A stretch of 64,000 nt of DNA, taken from NCBI GenBank assembly GCA_002420005.1, contig DIHE01000156.1, positions 1 to 64,000 of the forward strand. Reading direction: 5' to 3'. The stretch is from Holophagales bacterium UBA5704 (lineage in GTDB: Bacteria; Acidobacteriota; Thermoanaerobaculia; Multivoradales; UBA5704). This document shows positions 1-8,197 of this stretch, piece by piece. The notes below the pieces were generated by a model. The model was given only the letters and a program-made list of their open reading frames with translations. It did no database searches and had not been told where the DNA came from. Made by a program: the position numbers and the translations under genes. Every line of letters begins with the position of its first letter. The first letter of the stretch is position 1.

Positions 1-324
1 ATCCCGGTGGCGGATGTCCCCGCCCCGGAGCTGCCCGCACCGGTCGCGCTCGCAGTGGCGCCCTACCTGATGGAAGAGAGGCGCGCAGGGGCCGGCACCC
101 TGTCCGCCGCGCAAGCGAGCCGGGAGGCCGCGGACGCGGTGAACGAGCTGCGCCTCCTGCCCTTCGTGAGGAGATACCCGCTGATCGAGGCCGCGAGCCT
201 GGACCGGACGCGCCGGGATGCGCTCGCCGCCGAGATCATCCGGGTCGCCAAAGAGACGGAGAGGATGGGCGAGGCCGAGACCGCGGAATGGTGGGCACTG
301 GCCGGCTTTGTGACGAGCCGGTGA
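1..324 (+). CDS. 3' end of an unrecognised gene
   Basis: The frame is open from base 1 and stops at 322-324, so the gene probably begins upstream; a GTG at 7-9 is the only start inside the window. The 107 visible residues are Ala/Glu/Arg-rich and look helical, with WWALAGF near the C-terminus. There is no signal peptide, membrane segment or motif that I recognise. The stop codon lies right at the edge of the 21-bp repeat array that follows. Composition and codon use match the neighbours. Function unknown. Confidence 0.55.
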   Translation: MPVADVPAPELPAPVALAVAPYLMEERRAGAGTLSAAQASREAADAVNELRLLPFVRRYPLIEAASLDRTRRDALAAEIIRVAKETERMGEAETAEWWALAGFVTSR

Positions 325-326
325 GC

Positions 327-788
327 GCCCGGGTCGAACCCGACCGCGGACAGGTTGAACCCGGACGCGGATGTTTTAGGGAGTACAGCGTCCGGGTTGA
401 AGACGGACGCGGACAGGTTGCACCCGACCACGGACAGGTTCGACCCGGACGCGGATGTTTTAAGAAGTACAGCGTCCGGGTTGACGACGGACGCGGACAG
501 GTTGCACCCGACCACGGACAGGTTCGACCCGGACGCGGATGTTTTAAGAAGTGCAGCGTCCGGGTTGAAGACGGACGCGGACAAGTTGAACCCGACCACG
601 GACAGGTTGAACCCGGACGCGGATGTTTTAAGAAGTGCAGCGTCCGGGTTGAAGACGGACGCGGACAGGTTGAACCCGACCACGGACAGGTTCGACCCGG
701 ACGCGGATGTTTTAAGAAGTACAGCGTCCGGGTTGACGACGGACGCGGACAGGTTGAGCCCGGACGCGGTCGGGTTGACGGTGGGCGC
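327..788. repeat. Tandem array of 22 contiguous 21-bp units (84-bp higher-order repeat)
   Basis: The stretch divides into 22 units of exactly 21 bp, most with the core GGTTGAACCCGGACGC. Four unit types follow each other in fixed order, giving an 84-bp higher-order repeat: the variant with GGATGTTTTA starts at 369, 453, 537, 621 and 705. The array fills the whole space between the stop codon of the upstream gene (322-324) and that of the convergent sugar-transferase gene (790-792). Because 21 is a multiple of three, several frames on both strands stay open across it (forward heptads such as TDADRLH, reverse heptads such as FNLSASV). The differences between copies change the amino acid in each of these frames, which argues against a conserved protein. 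Function unknown. Confidence 0.9.
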
Positions 789-789
789 G

Positions 790-2193
790 TCAGACGCCGC
801 GTGAGGTCAGTACGATCTTCACCGTGCGCAGAAGGATGGAGAGGTCGAGCCAGAGGCTCCAGTTGGCGAGGTAGGCGAGCTCGTAGCGCAGCTTGTTGCG
901 CGGTGTGGAGTGATAGTCGCCGTTGACCTGGGCGAGGCCGGTGAGCCCGGGTGGCAGGGAGAACCGTTCGGCATAGCCGGGCACCTCCTGGAGGTATTGC
1001 TGCACGAAACCGGGCCGTTCCGGGCGCGGACCGACCAGGCTCATCGAGCCTTCCAGCACGTTCCAGAGCTGCGGGATCTCGTCGAGCCGGTAGCGGCGCA
1101 AGAAGGCGCCCACCGGGGTGAGCCGCGCGTCGCCCGGCTGGGCCAGGACCTCGACGGCGCCGGCTTCGGCGTCCACCTGCATGGTGCGCAGCTTGTACAA
1201 GGTGAACGGCCGCCGGCCGCGGCCGATCCGCACCTGGGTGTAGAGCACCGGTCCCGGCGAGGTCAGGCGCACCGAGAGGGCGGCGAGACCGAGCACCGGC
1301 AGGGAGAGGAGCAGGAGGACCGCGCCGCCGGTGACGTCGAGCAGGCGTTTCAGGGGGCGGTTGATCCGCCATTCCGATTCGCGCACCACCTCGATCAGCG
1401 GCAGGTCGTGCACCCAGCGGTAGCGCATGCGGCCGATCAGGCTCTCGTACGGGCCGGGGAGGAGGAGCACGTTGGTGTGGTCCGGCCGGGTGCCGGCGAG
1501 CCCGTCGAGCAGGCGGGTCTGCCAGGACTCCTGACTGTCGGCGAGGATCAGGTCGTCGAAGACGCCGTTCGCCAGCAGGTGCGGCAGGTCCTGGAGCGAT
1601 CCCAGGCAGGGTCCGAGGACCGGATCGGGAGCCCTCTCCATGAAGGCCGGTTCCTGCGGGAGAGGGACGTAGCCGGCCACGCGCAGGCCGTGCCAGGCGT
1701 GGGAGCGCAGCGCCTCGGCGATCTCGCGGGCCGCCTCGCCGCCGCCCACCAGGGCCACCCGCCGCTCCCGGCGGCGCACGGTGCGGTCGAACGCCAGCCG
1801 GCCCGCGCACAACAGGGCGAGGTTGAGCAGCAGGTAGAGCAGCAGCACCGAGCGCGGGAACGAGCGGGCGAAGAGGAAGTAGAAGCTCATCAACGCCACG
1901 GTCTGCGCCACCGTGGCGGCGGCCAGCCGGCGGACGACCTCGGCGGCAAGGCGCGGGCGCGGTGGATCATAGAAGCCGAAGAAGTAGAGCGCCGCGACCT
2001 GGAGGAGCAGCACCGGAATCCAGTCGCGGGCCAGGAAGTCCAGGCGGTCGGGGGGGAGCAGCCGCTCGGTGAACGGGACCGGCAGGTGGATGCGGAGCAG
2101 GAAGGCTCCGGTCAGCGCGGTCCAGGCCGCGGCGAGGTCGGCGCAGAGGCGCAGCAGAAAGCGGGGTCCCTGTTCCCGCCGCCAAGGGCTCAT
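790..2193 (-). CDS. Polyprenyl-phosphate sugar-1-phosphate transferase (exopolysaccharide family)
   Basis: Predicted inner-membrane enzyme that transfers a sugar-1-phosphate to undecaprenyl phosphate, the first step of exopolysaccharide or O-antigen repeat assembly. The start at 2193 gives 467 residues; a longer frame exists but its extra N-terminus looks non-coding. The N-terminal half has hydrophobic segments and a nucleotide-binding-like region (VALVGGGEAA). The C-terminal half is a bacterial sugar transferase domain: a membrane segment after NRPLKRLLDV, then YKLRTM, DEIPQLWNVL, SLVGPRPE and PGLTGLAQV. These are hallmarks of the WbaP/CpsE/EpsL group. The sugar cannot be told from sequence. 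No other polysaccharide genes lie beside it in the window. Confidence 0.92.
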   Translation of the reverse strand: MSPWRREQGPRFLLRLCADLAAAWTALTGAFLLRIHLPVPFTERLLPPDRLDFLARDWIPVLLLQVAALYFFGFYDPPRPRLAAEVVRRLAAATVAQTVALMSFYFLFARSFPRSVLLLYLLLNLALLCAGRLAFDRTVRRRERRVALVGGGEAAREIAEALRSHAWHGLRVAGYVPLPQEPAFMERAPDPVLGPCLGSLQDLPHLLANGVFDDLILADSQESWQTRLLDGLAGTRPDHTNVLLLPGPYESLIGRMRYRWVHDLPLIEVVRESEWRINRPLKRLLDVTGGAVLLLLSLPVLGLAALSVRLTSPGPVLYTQVRIGRGRRPFTLYKLRTMQVDAEAGAVEVLAQPGDARLTPVGAFLRRYRLDEIPQLWNVLEGSMSLVGPRPERPGFVQQYLQEVPGYAERFSLPPGLTGLAQVNGDYHSTPRNKLRYELAYLANWSLWLDLSILLRTVKIVLTSRGV

Positions 2194-2296
2194 GCACAGC
2201 ACTCTATCTGAATCGGGAATCCCGGCGGGCGCAGGCGGGCCGGCCCTTGACCCGGCTTTCCCGGCGGGGATACGCTGCCGTGCACCAGGAGGGACC

Positions 2297-2770
2297 ATGC
2301 GCAAAGCCACCATCTTCGGTACCGCCGTCCTGCTCGCGCTCGCCGTCTCGCTCGCCTCCGCCCGCGCCGAGGAGCCGCGCAGCCTGCGTTTCGAGAAGAC
2401 CATCAACTACAAGCTGGACAAGCTCATCGACCTGAACGCCACCGTCGGGCCGGTGCACATCGCCAAGGTCGAGCTGTCGCAACCGTCCGGGGCGGCCTCG
2501 CTCGCGGATCGCCTGCGCGGCGCCACCCTGTCCGAGACCGAATCCGTCGTGCGTGCCACCTTCGACGCCGAGAACCCCGAAGAGGACGAGTGGGTGGTCA
2601 CTTTCACCCTCGACTTCCTGGACAGCCGGGGCAAGCTGATCGACCGCGCCGTCGGCAAGGAAGGGCTCGAAGGGGAGTCCAAGGTCGTCAAGGTGGACCA
2701 CGCGATCCTGACCTACGTGCTGCCGTCCATCGATCGCGTCGAGATCAAGCTGGAAGCGCGGCTCGATTGA
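2297..2770 (+). CDS. Small exported protein of unknown function
   Basis: 157 residues. The ATG at 2297 follows a good ribosome site (AGGAGGGA) and starts a clear signal peptide (basic MRK, a hydrophobic stretch, then SARAEE), so the mature protein is probably periplasmic. The mature part is charged and soluble, with alternating patterns such as VVTFTLDFLDS and VEIKLEARLD that suggest a beta-sandwich. It is divergent from the sugar-transferase gene and 22 bp upstream of metF, with which it may be co-transcribed. A TACGCT -10-like box lies just upstream. I do not recognise the family. Confidence 0.75.
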   Translation: MRKATIFGTAVLLALAVSLASARAEEPRSLRFEKTINYKLDKLIDLNATVGPVHIAKVELSQPSGAASLADRLRGATLSETESVVRATFDAENPEEDEWVVTFTLDFLDSRGKLIDRAVGKEGLEGESKVVKVDHAILTYVLPSIDRVEIKLEARLD

Positions 2771-2792
2771 AGCCCTCCGGCAGACCCCAGTC

Positions 2793-3743
2793 ATGAAAGT
2801 CACCGAGCACCTCGCCCGGGCCGATCGGCCGCTGGTCAGCTTCGAGATCATCCCGCCGCTGCGCGGCGGAGACGTCAAGGGCCTGCTCGGGCTGATCGAC
2901 GAGCTGGCCAGGTTCCGGCCGCCGTTCATCGACATCACCAGCCACGCCGCCGAGGTCATCTACGAAGAGACCTCCCAGGGCCTGCAGCGCCGGGTCAAGC
3001 GCAAGCGCCCGGGCACCCTGGGTGTCTGCGCCCTGCTGCAGAACAAGTACCAGATCGACGCCGTGCCCCACATCCTCTGCCGCGGCTTCACCCGCGAGGA
3101 GACCGAGGACTTCCTGATCGAGCTCAAGTACCTGGGCATCGACAACGTCCTCGCCGTGCGCGGCGATGACAGCGGATACCAGAAGCCGCTCCAGCATGGG
3201 CGCAGCGCCAATTCCTACGCCTCCGACCTGGTGGCGCAGATCGATGCGATGAACCATGGGCGGTACCTGGAGGAGGAGCTTCTCGACGCCCAGCCGTCCA
3301 GCTTCTGCATCGGCGTCGGCGGCTACCCCGAGAAGCACTTCGAGGCGGCGAACCTGAAGCTCGACGTGCGCCACACGAAGGAGAAGATCGACGCCGGGGC
3401 CCACTACGTGGTGACCCAGATGTTCTTCCACAACGAGCACTACTTCCGCTACGTCGACGCCTGCCGCGAGCAGGGGATCACGGTGCCGATCATCCCCGGC
3501 CTCAAGATCCTCACCTCCGCCAAGCAGCTCACCACGATCCCACGCAACTTCTACGTCGAAATCCCGGACGGCCTGGCCGACGAGATCCTCGCCGCCAAAC
3601 CCGAGCACATCGCCGACATCGGCGTCGAGTGGACCTTGCGCCAGTGCGAGGAGCTGCTCGCCCGCGGCGTGCCGGCGCTCCACTTCTACGTCATGCAGAG
3701 CGCCAACGCGGTCAAGAAGCTGATCGGGCGGTTGCAGGTCTGA
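2793..3743 (+). CDS. metF: Methylenetetrahydrofolate reductase
   Basis: Flavoprotein that reduces 5,10-methylene-THF to 5-methyl-THF, the methyl donor for MetH encoded next door. The 316 residues cover the whole MTHFR barrel: the N-terminal FEIIPP (usually FEFFPP), the folate/FAD region LAVRGDD, the VTQMFF strand, and the conserved IPGLKI near the C-terminus. The length is slightly above the roughly 296 residues of the E. coli enzyme, and there is no eukaryotic-type regulatory domain. The gene ends about 25 bp before the riboswitch leader of metH, so the two genes may share transcripts but metH has its own control. Confidence 0.93.
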   Translation: MKVTEHLARADRPLVSFEIIPPLRGGDVKGLLGLIDELARFRPPFIDITSHAAEVIYEETSQGLQRRVKRKRPGTLGVCALLQNKYQIDAVPHILCRGFTREETEDFLIELKYLGIDNVLAVRGDDSGYQKPLQHGRSANSYASDLVAQIDAMNHGRYLEEELLDAQPSSFCIGVGGYPEKHFEAANLKLDVRHTKEKIDAGAHYVVTQMFFHNEHYFRYVDACREQGITVPIIPGLKILTSAKQLTTIPRNFYVEIPDGLADEILAAKPEHIADIGVEWTLRQCEELLARGVPALHFYVMQSANAVKKLIGRLQV

Positions 3744-3754
3744 GGGAATCGCGC

Positions 3755-3760
3755 TATCCT
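3755..3760 (+). promoter_or_regulatory. -10-like box (TATCCT) for the metH leader RNA
   Basis: TATCCT sits 7 bp before the first paired base of the candidate aptamer, the spacing expected if transcription begins near 3767. No convincing -35 element is visible. Confidence 0.4.
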
Positions 3761-3767
3761 CCGCCCT

Positions 3768-3897
3768 GCATTACGAGGGCCCGGCAAGAGCCGGGCACGG
3801 CAACCTGGGACGGACACCCAAGGTGCCCTCTCGCTGACGCGAGGATGCGGCCCCCTCCGCACAGACAAGGAGGCGGCAACGAACTGTCCGGTGGGAA
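3768..3897 (+). promoter_or_regulatory. Candidate SAM-clan riboswitch aptamer and switching region upstream of metH
   Basis: Between metF and metH lies a structured leader. GGCAACC (3799-3805) and GGTGCC (3822-3827), separated by a TGGG/CCCA stem, form the hallmark core of the SAM-I/IV riboswitch clan. Before it a CCCGGC/GCCGGG hairpin follows ACGAGGG, and GCAT (3768-3771) can pair with ATGC (3845-3848) to close the domain. A CTCGC/GCGAG hairpin follows the core. A TGCGG/CCGCA hairpin overlapping the 3' closing strand could be the alternative fold that links ligand binding to the terminator downstream. Subclass assignment is uncertain because SAM-I features such as the kink-turn are not clear. 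Position before metH fits control by S-adenosylmethionine. Confidence 0.65.
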
Positions 3898-3941
3898 GAA
3901 ACCCGCTCTCGTGATGCTGACGAGGCGGGTTTTTTCTTTTT
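3898..3941 (+). terminator. Intrinsic terminator of the metH riboswitch
   Basis: AAACCCGC-CTCGT pairs with ACGAG-GCGGGTTT around a short loop, followed at once by a T-rich run (TTTTTTCTTTTT). It ends about 20 bp before the metH start, the normal place for an attenuator. The preceding CGGTGGG could pair with the 5' arm as an antiterminator. Confidence 0.85.
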
Positions 3942-3960
3942 GCCTCAGGGAGAACCGCTG

Positions 3961-6900
3961 GTGACCGACATTCTCTTCGACGTTCCTGTTCCGCCCCGGC
4001 CCGCCGACCTCGACGCGCGGACGGCCGCCCTGCATTCCGCCCTCGCAGCGCGCATCCTGGTGCTCGACGGCGCCACCGGCACCGCCCTTCAGGGTGTCCA
4101 CCTGACCGCCGAGGACTTCGGCGGCCCCGATCTCGAAGGCTGCAATGAAAACCTCTGCGCCATCCGGCCGGACGTGGTCGACGGCGTCCATGAGGGCTAT
4201 CTGCGGGCCGGTTGCGACATCGTGGAGACCAACTCGTTCGGCGGCACGCCGCTGGTCCTCGGCGAGTACGGGCTCGCCGACCGGGCCTATGAGCTGAACG
4301 CCGCCTCCGCCCGCATCGCCCGCGTGGCCTGTGCCCGCCATGACACGCCGGAGCGGACCCGTTTCGTCTGCGGCTCGATGGGACCGACCACCAAGGCGAT
4401 CTCGGTGACCGGCGGCATCACGTTCGAGGCGCTCATCGAGCACTTCCGCGTCCAGGCCCTCGGCCTGATGGCGGGCGGCGCCGACTACCTGCTGCTGGAA
4501 ACCGCACAGGACACGCGCAACGTCAAGGCCGGCCTGATCGGCATCGAGCAGGCGTTCGCGCAGGCGGGATGGAAGATCCCGGTCGCCGTCTCGGTCACCA
4601 TCGAGACCACCGGCACCATGCTCGGCGGCCAGGATGCCGAGGCGCTCGCCGTCTCCCTCTTGCACGCCGATCTCCTCTACGTCGGCCTGAACTGCGCCAC
4701 CGGGCCGGACCTGATGGCCGACCACCTGCGCACCCTCTCGGAGATCTGCCGCACCCGCGTGGCCTGCGTCCCCAATGCCGGGCTGCCGGACGAAGAGGGC
4801 CGCTACACGGAAGGCCCGGACGTCTTCCGCCGCGTCTTCACGCGCTTCCTCGACGCCGGCTGGGTGAACCTGGTGGGCGGCTGTTGCGGCACCACGGCTG
4901 CCCACGTCACCGCCCTGGCCGAGCTGGTCGCGGGTCGCGCGCCGCGGCGCATCCCCCACCACCGCCGCTGTCTCGTCTCCGGCCTGGAGGCGGTGGAGCT
5001 GGCGGAGGACAACCGGCCGCTCCTGGTCGGCGAGCGCACCAACGTCCTGGGCAGCCGCAAATTCAAGAACCTCATCGCCGACCGCGCGTTCGAGGCCGCC
5101 GCCGAGGTCGGCCGCGCCCAGGTGCGCGCGCAGGCGCAGATCCTCGACGTCTGCCTGCAGGACCCGGATCGCGACGAGCTGGCGGACGTCGAAGGTTTCC
5201 TCGACCGCCTGATCCGCATGGTCAAGGTGCCGCTGATGATCGACTCGACCGACGCGGCGGTGATGGAGCGCGCCCTCACCTACTGCCAGGGCAAGGCCGT
5301 GCTCAACTCGATCAACCTGGAAGACGGCCGGCACCGCTTCGAGAAGGTCGTGCCGCTCGCCAGGCGCTACGGCGCGGCGCTCGTCGTCGGGCTGATCGAC
5401 GAGAAGGGGATGGCGGTGACCCTGGAGCGCAAGCTGGAGGTGGCGCGCCGCAGCTATCAGATCCTGGTCGAGGAGATGGGCGTGGCGCCCGAGGACATCT
5501 GGTGGGACGCCCTCGTCTTCCCCTGCGGCACCGGCGACGCCGCCTACCTCGGCTCGGCGGCACAGACGATCGAAGGCGTGCGCGGCGTCAAGGAGCTGTT
5601 CCCGGACACCAAGACGATCCTCGGAGTCTCCAACGTCAGCTTCGGCCTGCCCAACGCCGGCCGCGAGGTCCTGAACTCGGTCTTCCTCTTCCATTGCACC
5701 AAGGCGGGGCTCGACGCCGCCATCGTCAACACCGAGAAGCTGGCGCGCTACGCGGACATACCGGCGGAAGAGCGCGAGCTGGCCGAGGCTCTCCTCTATC
5801 TGCCGGTGGGCGATGTGGAGAGCGGCAACAAGGCCGTCGAGGCGTTCACCGCCTTCTTCCGCGGACGCACCTCCGCGGCCGGCGCGAAGCCGCGCGCCGA
5901 GCTGCCGCTGGAGGAGCGCATCGCCCGCGCGGTGATCGAGGGCAGCAAGGAGGGTCTCGAAGCCGATCTCGCCGCGGCCCTCGTCGATCCGCGCTGGCCG
6001 GCGCCGCTCGACATCATCAACGGCCCGCTGATGGCCGGCATGGGCGAGGTCGGCCGGCTGTTCAACGACAACCAGCTCATCGTGGCCGAGGTGCTGCAGA
6101 GCGCCGAGGTGATGAAGGCGGCGGTGTCCTTCCTGGAGCCGCACATGGAGAAGGCCGGCGACGCCGGCCGCGGCAAGGTCCTGCTCGCCACGGTCAAGGG
6201 GGACGTCCATGACATCGGCAAGAACCTGGTGGACATCATCCTGTCGAACAACGGATTCACCGTGGTGAACCTGGGCATCAAGGTGCCCTCGGAGCAGCTC
6301 ATCCAGGCGGTGCGCGAGCACCATCCGGACGTCATCGGCCTCTCCGGCCTGCTGGTGAAGAGCGCGCAGCAGATGGTGCTCACCGCGGAGGACCTGGCGG
6401 CGGAAGGGATCGACGTCCCTCTGGTGGTGGGCGGCGCCGCGCTCACCCGCCGCTTCACCCACCGCAAGATCGCGCCGGCCTACGGCGGCGGCCTCTGCAC
6501 CTACGCCCGCGACGCGATGCACGGCCTCAGCCTGGTGGAGCGCCTGCTCGATCCCTCGACGCGCCCGGAGCTGGAGCGCGAGGTCGCCGCGCTCGCCGCC
6601 AACGACAACGCGGACGCCGCCGTGGTGGCGGGGGAACCCTCCGAAGCCGCGGCCCCGGTGATCGAGGTGATCCGCCGCGACATCCCGGTGCCGGTGCCGC
6701 CGGACGTGGCCCGCCACGTGGAGACGCTGGATCTCGACGACGTCTGGCGCTACCTGAGCCCGCAGATGCTCTACGGCAAGCACCTGGGCCTCAAGGGCTC
6801 GGTGCGCAAGCTGCGCGAGGAAGGCGACGCCAAGCTCGCCAAGCTGGAGGCGGTGATCGGGGAGCTGCAGGACCTGGGGCGGCAGGGGGCGATCCAGGCG

Positions 6901-7458
6901 CGGGCGGTGTGGCGCTTCTTCCCCGCACGCTCGGAAGGCGACCGCCTGACCCTGCTCGATCCCGCCACCGGCCGGCCCGCGGCGGCCTGGACCTTCCCGC
7001 GCCAGACCCGCAACGGCGGCCTCTGCCTCGCCGACTACGTGCTGCCGGACGATCACGTGGCGCTCTTCGTGACCACCGCGGGAGCGGGCGTGCGCGAGCG
7101 CGTGGAGGCCTGGAAGAGCCAGGGCGAATATCTGAAGAGCCACGCCTTCGCCGCCCTCGCCCTGGAGACCGCCGAAGCCGCCGCCGAGTGTCTCCACGCC
7201 CGCCTGCGCACCGCCTGGGGCTTCCCCGATCCGGCGGACCTGTCGATGGAAGACCAGCTCTCCGCCCGCTACCGCGGCAAGCGCTACAGCTTCGGCTACC
7301 CCGCCTGCCCGGACCTCGCCTTCCAGCGCGAGCTGTTCAGCGCCCTCCAGCCGGAAGAGATCGGCGTCCACCTGACCGAGGGCGACATGATGGACCCCGA
7401 AGCGAGCGTCTCGGCGCTGGTGTTCCACCACCCGGACGCGCGGTATTTCGGGGTGTAA
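3961..7458 (+). CDS. metH: Cobalamin-dependent methionine synthase, full length
   Basis: Transfers a methyl group from 5-methyl-THF through cobalamin to homocysteine. The GTG at 3961 follows CAGGGAGA with correct spacing and gives 1165 residues, close to the family's usual ~1230. All four modules are present: homocysteine domain (about 1-330; zinc ligands in GLNCATG and GGCCGTT near 305), pterin domain (about 345-625; VGERTNVLGSRKF), cobalamin cap and Rossmann module (about 640-880; DVHDIGK at 748-754 carrying the axial His), and the AdoMet reactivation domain (about 900-1165; YSFGYPACPDL). It is preceded by a riboswitch and terminator and by metF, so the methyl branch of methionine synthesis is clustered and probably feedback controlled. 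Confidence 0.96.
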   Translation: MTDILFDVPVPPRPADLDARTAALHSALAARILVLDGATGTALQGVHLTAEDFGGPDLEGCNENLCAIRPDVVDGVHEGYLRAGCDIVETNSFGGTPLVLGEYGLADRAYELNAASARIARVACARHDTPERTRFVCGSMGPTTKAISVTGGITFEALIEHFRVQALGLMAGGADYLLLETAQDTRNVKAGLIGIEQAFAQAGWKIPVAVSVTIETTGTMLGGQDAEALAVSLLHADLLYVGLNCATGPDLMADHLRTLSEICRTRVACVPNAGLPDEEGRYTEGPDVFRRVFTRFLDAGWVNLVGGCCGTTAAHVTALAELVAGRAPRRIPHHRRCLVSGLEAVELAEDNRPLLVGERTNVLGSRKFKNLIADRAFEAAAEVGRAQVRAQAQILDVCLQDPDRDELADVEGFLDRLIRMVKVPLMIDSTDAAVMERALTYCQGKAVLNSINLEDGRHRFEKVVPLARRYGAALVVGLIDEKGMAVTLERKLEVARRSYQILVEEMGVAPEDIWWDALVFPCGTGDAAYLGSAAQTIEGVRGVKELFPDTKTILGVSNVSFGLPNAGREVLNSVFLFHCTKAGLDAAIVNTEKLARYADIPAEERELAEALLYLPVGDVESGNKAVEAFTAFFRGRTSAAGAKPRAELPLEERIARAVIEGSKEGLEADLAAALVDPRWPAPLDIINGPLMAGMGEVGRLFNDNQLIVAEVLQSAEVMKAAVSFLEPHMEKAGDAGRGKVLLATVKGDVHDIGKNLVDIILSNNGFTVVNLGIKVPSEQLIQAVREHHPDVIGLSGLLVKSAQQMVLTAEDLAAEGIDVPLVVGGAALTRRFTHRKIAPAYGGGLCTYARDAMHGLSLVERLLDPSTRPELEREVAALAANDNADAAVVAGEPSEAAAPVIEVIRRDIPVPVPPDVARHVETLDLDDVWRYLSPQMLYGKHLGLKGSVRKLREEGDAKLAKLEAVIGELQDLGRQGAIQARAVWRFFPARSEGDRLTLLDPATGRPAAAWTFPRQTRNGGLCLADYVLPDDHVALFVTTAGAGVRERVEAWKSQGEYLKSHAFAALALETAEAAAECLHARLRTAWGFPDPADLSMEDQLSARYRGKRYSFGYPACPDLAFQRELFSALQPEEIGVHLTEGDMMDPEASVSALVFHHPDARYFGV

Positions 7459-7474
7459 GGCGCCGTTTGTGGGG

Positions 7475-7480
7475 TAGACT
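7475..7480 (+). promoter_or_regulatory. -10-like box (TAGACT) before the DUF433-type gene
   Basis: TAGACT lies 25 bp before the start at 7505. The same hexamer precedes the genes at 47074 and 51730, which supports it as a real promoter element of this genome. No clear -35. Confidence 0.4.
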
Positions 7481-7504
7481 CGCGGTATTGGAGATCGTTC
7501 TGCG

Positions 7505-8197
7505 ATGAACGTCGGCAGCCTGTTGGGAGTTGGCATCTATAGCGTCCCGGAAGCAGCCCGGTTGACGGGAGTGTCTGCGGGCTCGATCCGGCGCTGGCTG
7601 TGGGGGTACCGCCATCGCTCCGGCGACGGTGCGCCCGTCCATTCCGCCCCGCTCTGGGACCCCCAGATTCCGGTCATCGACCATACGAAATCCCTCGGCT
7701 TCCGCGACCTGATCGAGCTTCAGTTCGTCGACCACTTCAAGAAGAGCGGCCTCAGCCTGCGGGCGATCCGCAGCATCATCGGAGCGGCCACCGAGCTGGT
7801 CGAGGCGTCGTATCCACTGTCCACGGTCAAGTTCAAGACGGACGGCAAGAGGGTGCTGGCCGAGGTGCTGGAGGCCGAGGAACGCCGCCTGGCCTTCGAC
7901 CTGCGAACCGGCCAGCTTCTGTTCCCCTTCTATTGGGACCAGCTCTACGACGCGCTGGAATACTCGACCTATGAGGAGCTTCTGCGCTGGTGGCCGCTGG
8001 GGAAGGACCGCCGGGTCCTGGTCGATCCGAAGCGCAACTTCGGCCAGCCGATCACCCCGGAGGGAGTCCCCACCCATGTGCTGGCAAGCGCCTTCCATGC
8101 CGAGGGCAGTGTCGAGAGCGTGGTCTCCTGGTACAAGGTCGAGCCTGACTCCGTGCGGGATGCCGTCGACTTCGAGCTGCAACTTCAGGCGGCGTGA
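7505..8197 (+). CDS. MerR-like/DUF433-type HTH protein, probable antitoxin
   Basis: 230 residues. The N-terminus (YSVPEAARLTGVSAGSIRRW) is a helix-turn-helix of the MerR/DUF433 type, and FRDLIELQFVDHFKKSG resembles the second helical part. The C-terminal half has the DUF433-like run NFGQPITPEGVPTHVL, which in the family is the region that pairs with the toxin. Its last codons overlap the next gene in GTGA (8194-8197), a typical translationally coupled antitoxin-toxin arrangement. It probably binds its own promoter and the downstream PIN-like protein. Known for the family: DUF433 genes next to DUF5615 genes are predicted type II modules. The pairing is read from context here. Confidence 0.75.
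   Translation: MNVGSLLGVGIYSVPEAARLTGVSAGSIRRWLWGYRHRSGDGAPVHSAPLWDPQIPVIDHTKSLGFRDLIELQFVDHFKKSGLSLRAIRSIIGAATELVEASYPLSTVKFKTDGKRVLAEVLEAEERRLAFDLRTGQLLFPFYWDQLYDALEYSTYEELLRWWPLGKDRRVLVDPKRNFGQPITPEGVPTHVLASAFHAEGSVESVVSWYKVEPDSVRDAVDFELQLQAA

Noticed and set aside
331..345. tRNA T-arm-like sequence (GGGTCGAACCCGAC).
   Set aside because: It belongs to the 21-bp repeat and has no acceptor or anticodon arms around it.
327..788. CRISPR array.
   Set aside because: The units are contiguous without unique spacers, are not palindromic, and no cas genes are near.
355..804. A 149-residue heptad-repeat coiled-coil protein encoded by the first array.
   Set aside because: The pattern is real, but copy differences are amino-acid changing in this and the other open frames, there is no ribosome site, and the frame runs into the neighbouring gene.
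2745..3683. A 312-codon minus-strand frame opposite metF.
   Set aside because: Antisense shadow with the usual Val/Gly/Asp/Arg bias; metF explains the region completely.
3768..3941. Cobalamin riboswitch upstream of metH.
   Set aside because: A B12 box and the typical paired GGTG/AATCCGG elements are not visible, while the GGCAACC/GGTGCC core fits the SAM clan better.
3754..7536. A 1260-codon open frame on the minus strand opposite metH.
   Set aside because: It is the antisense shadow of metH: His/Arg/Ala/Gly-rich translation without any domain, caused by high GC at third positions.
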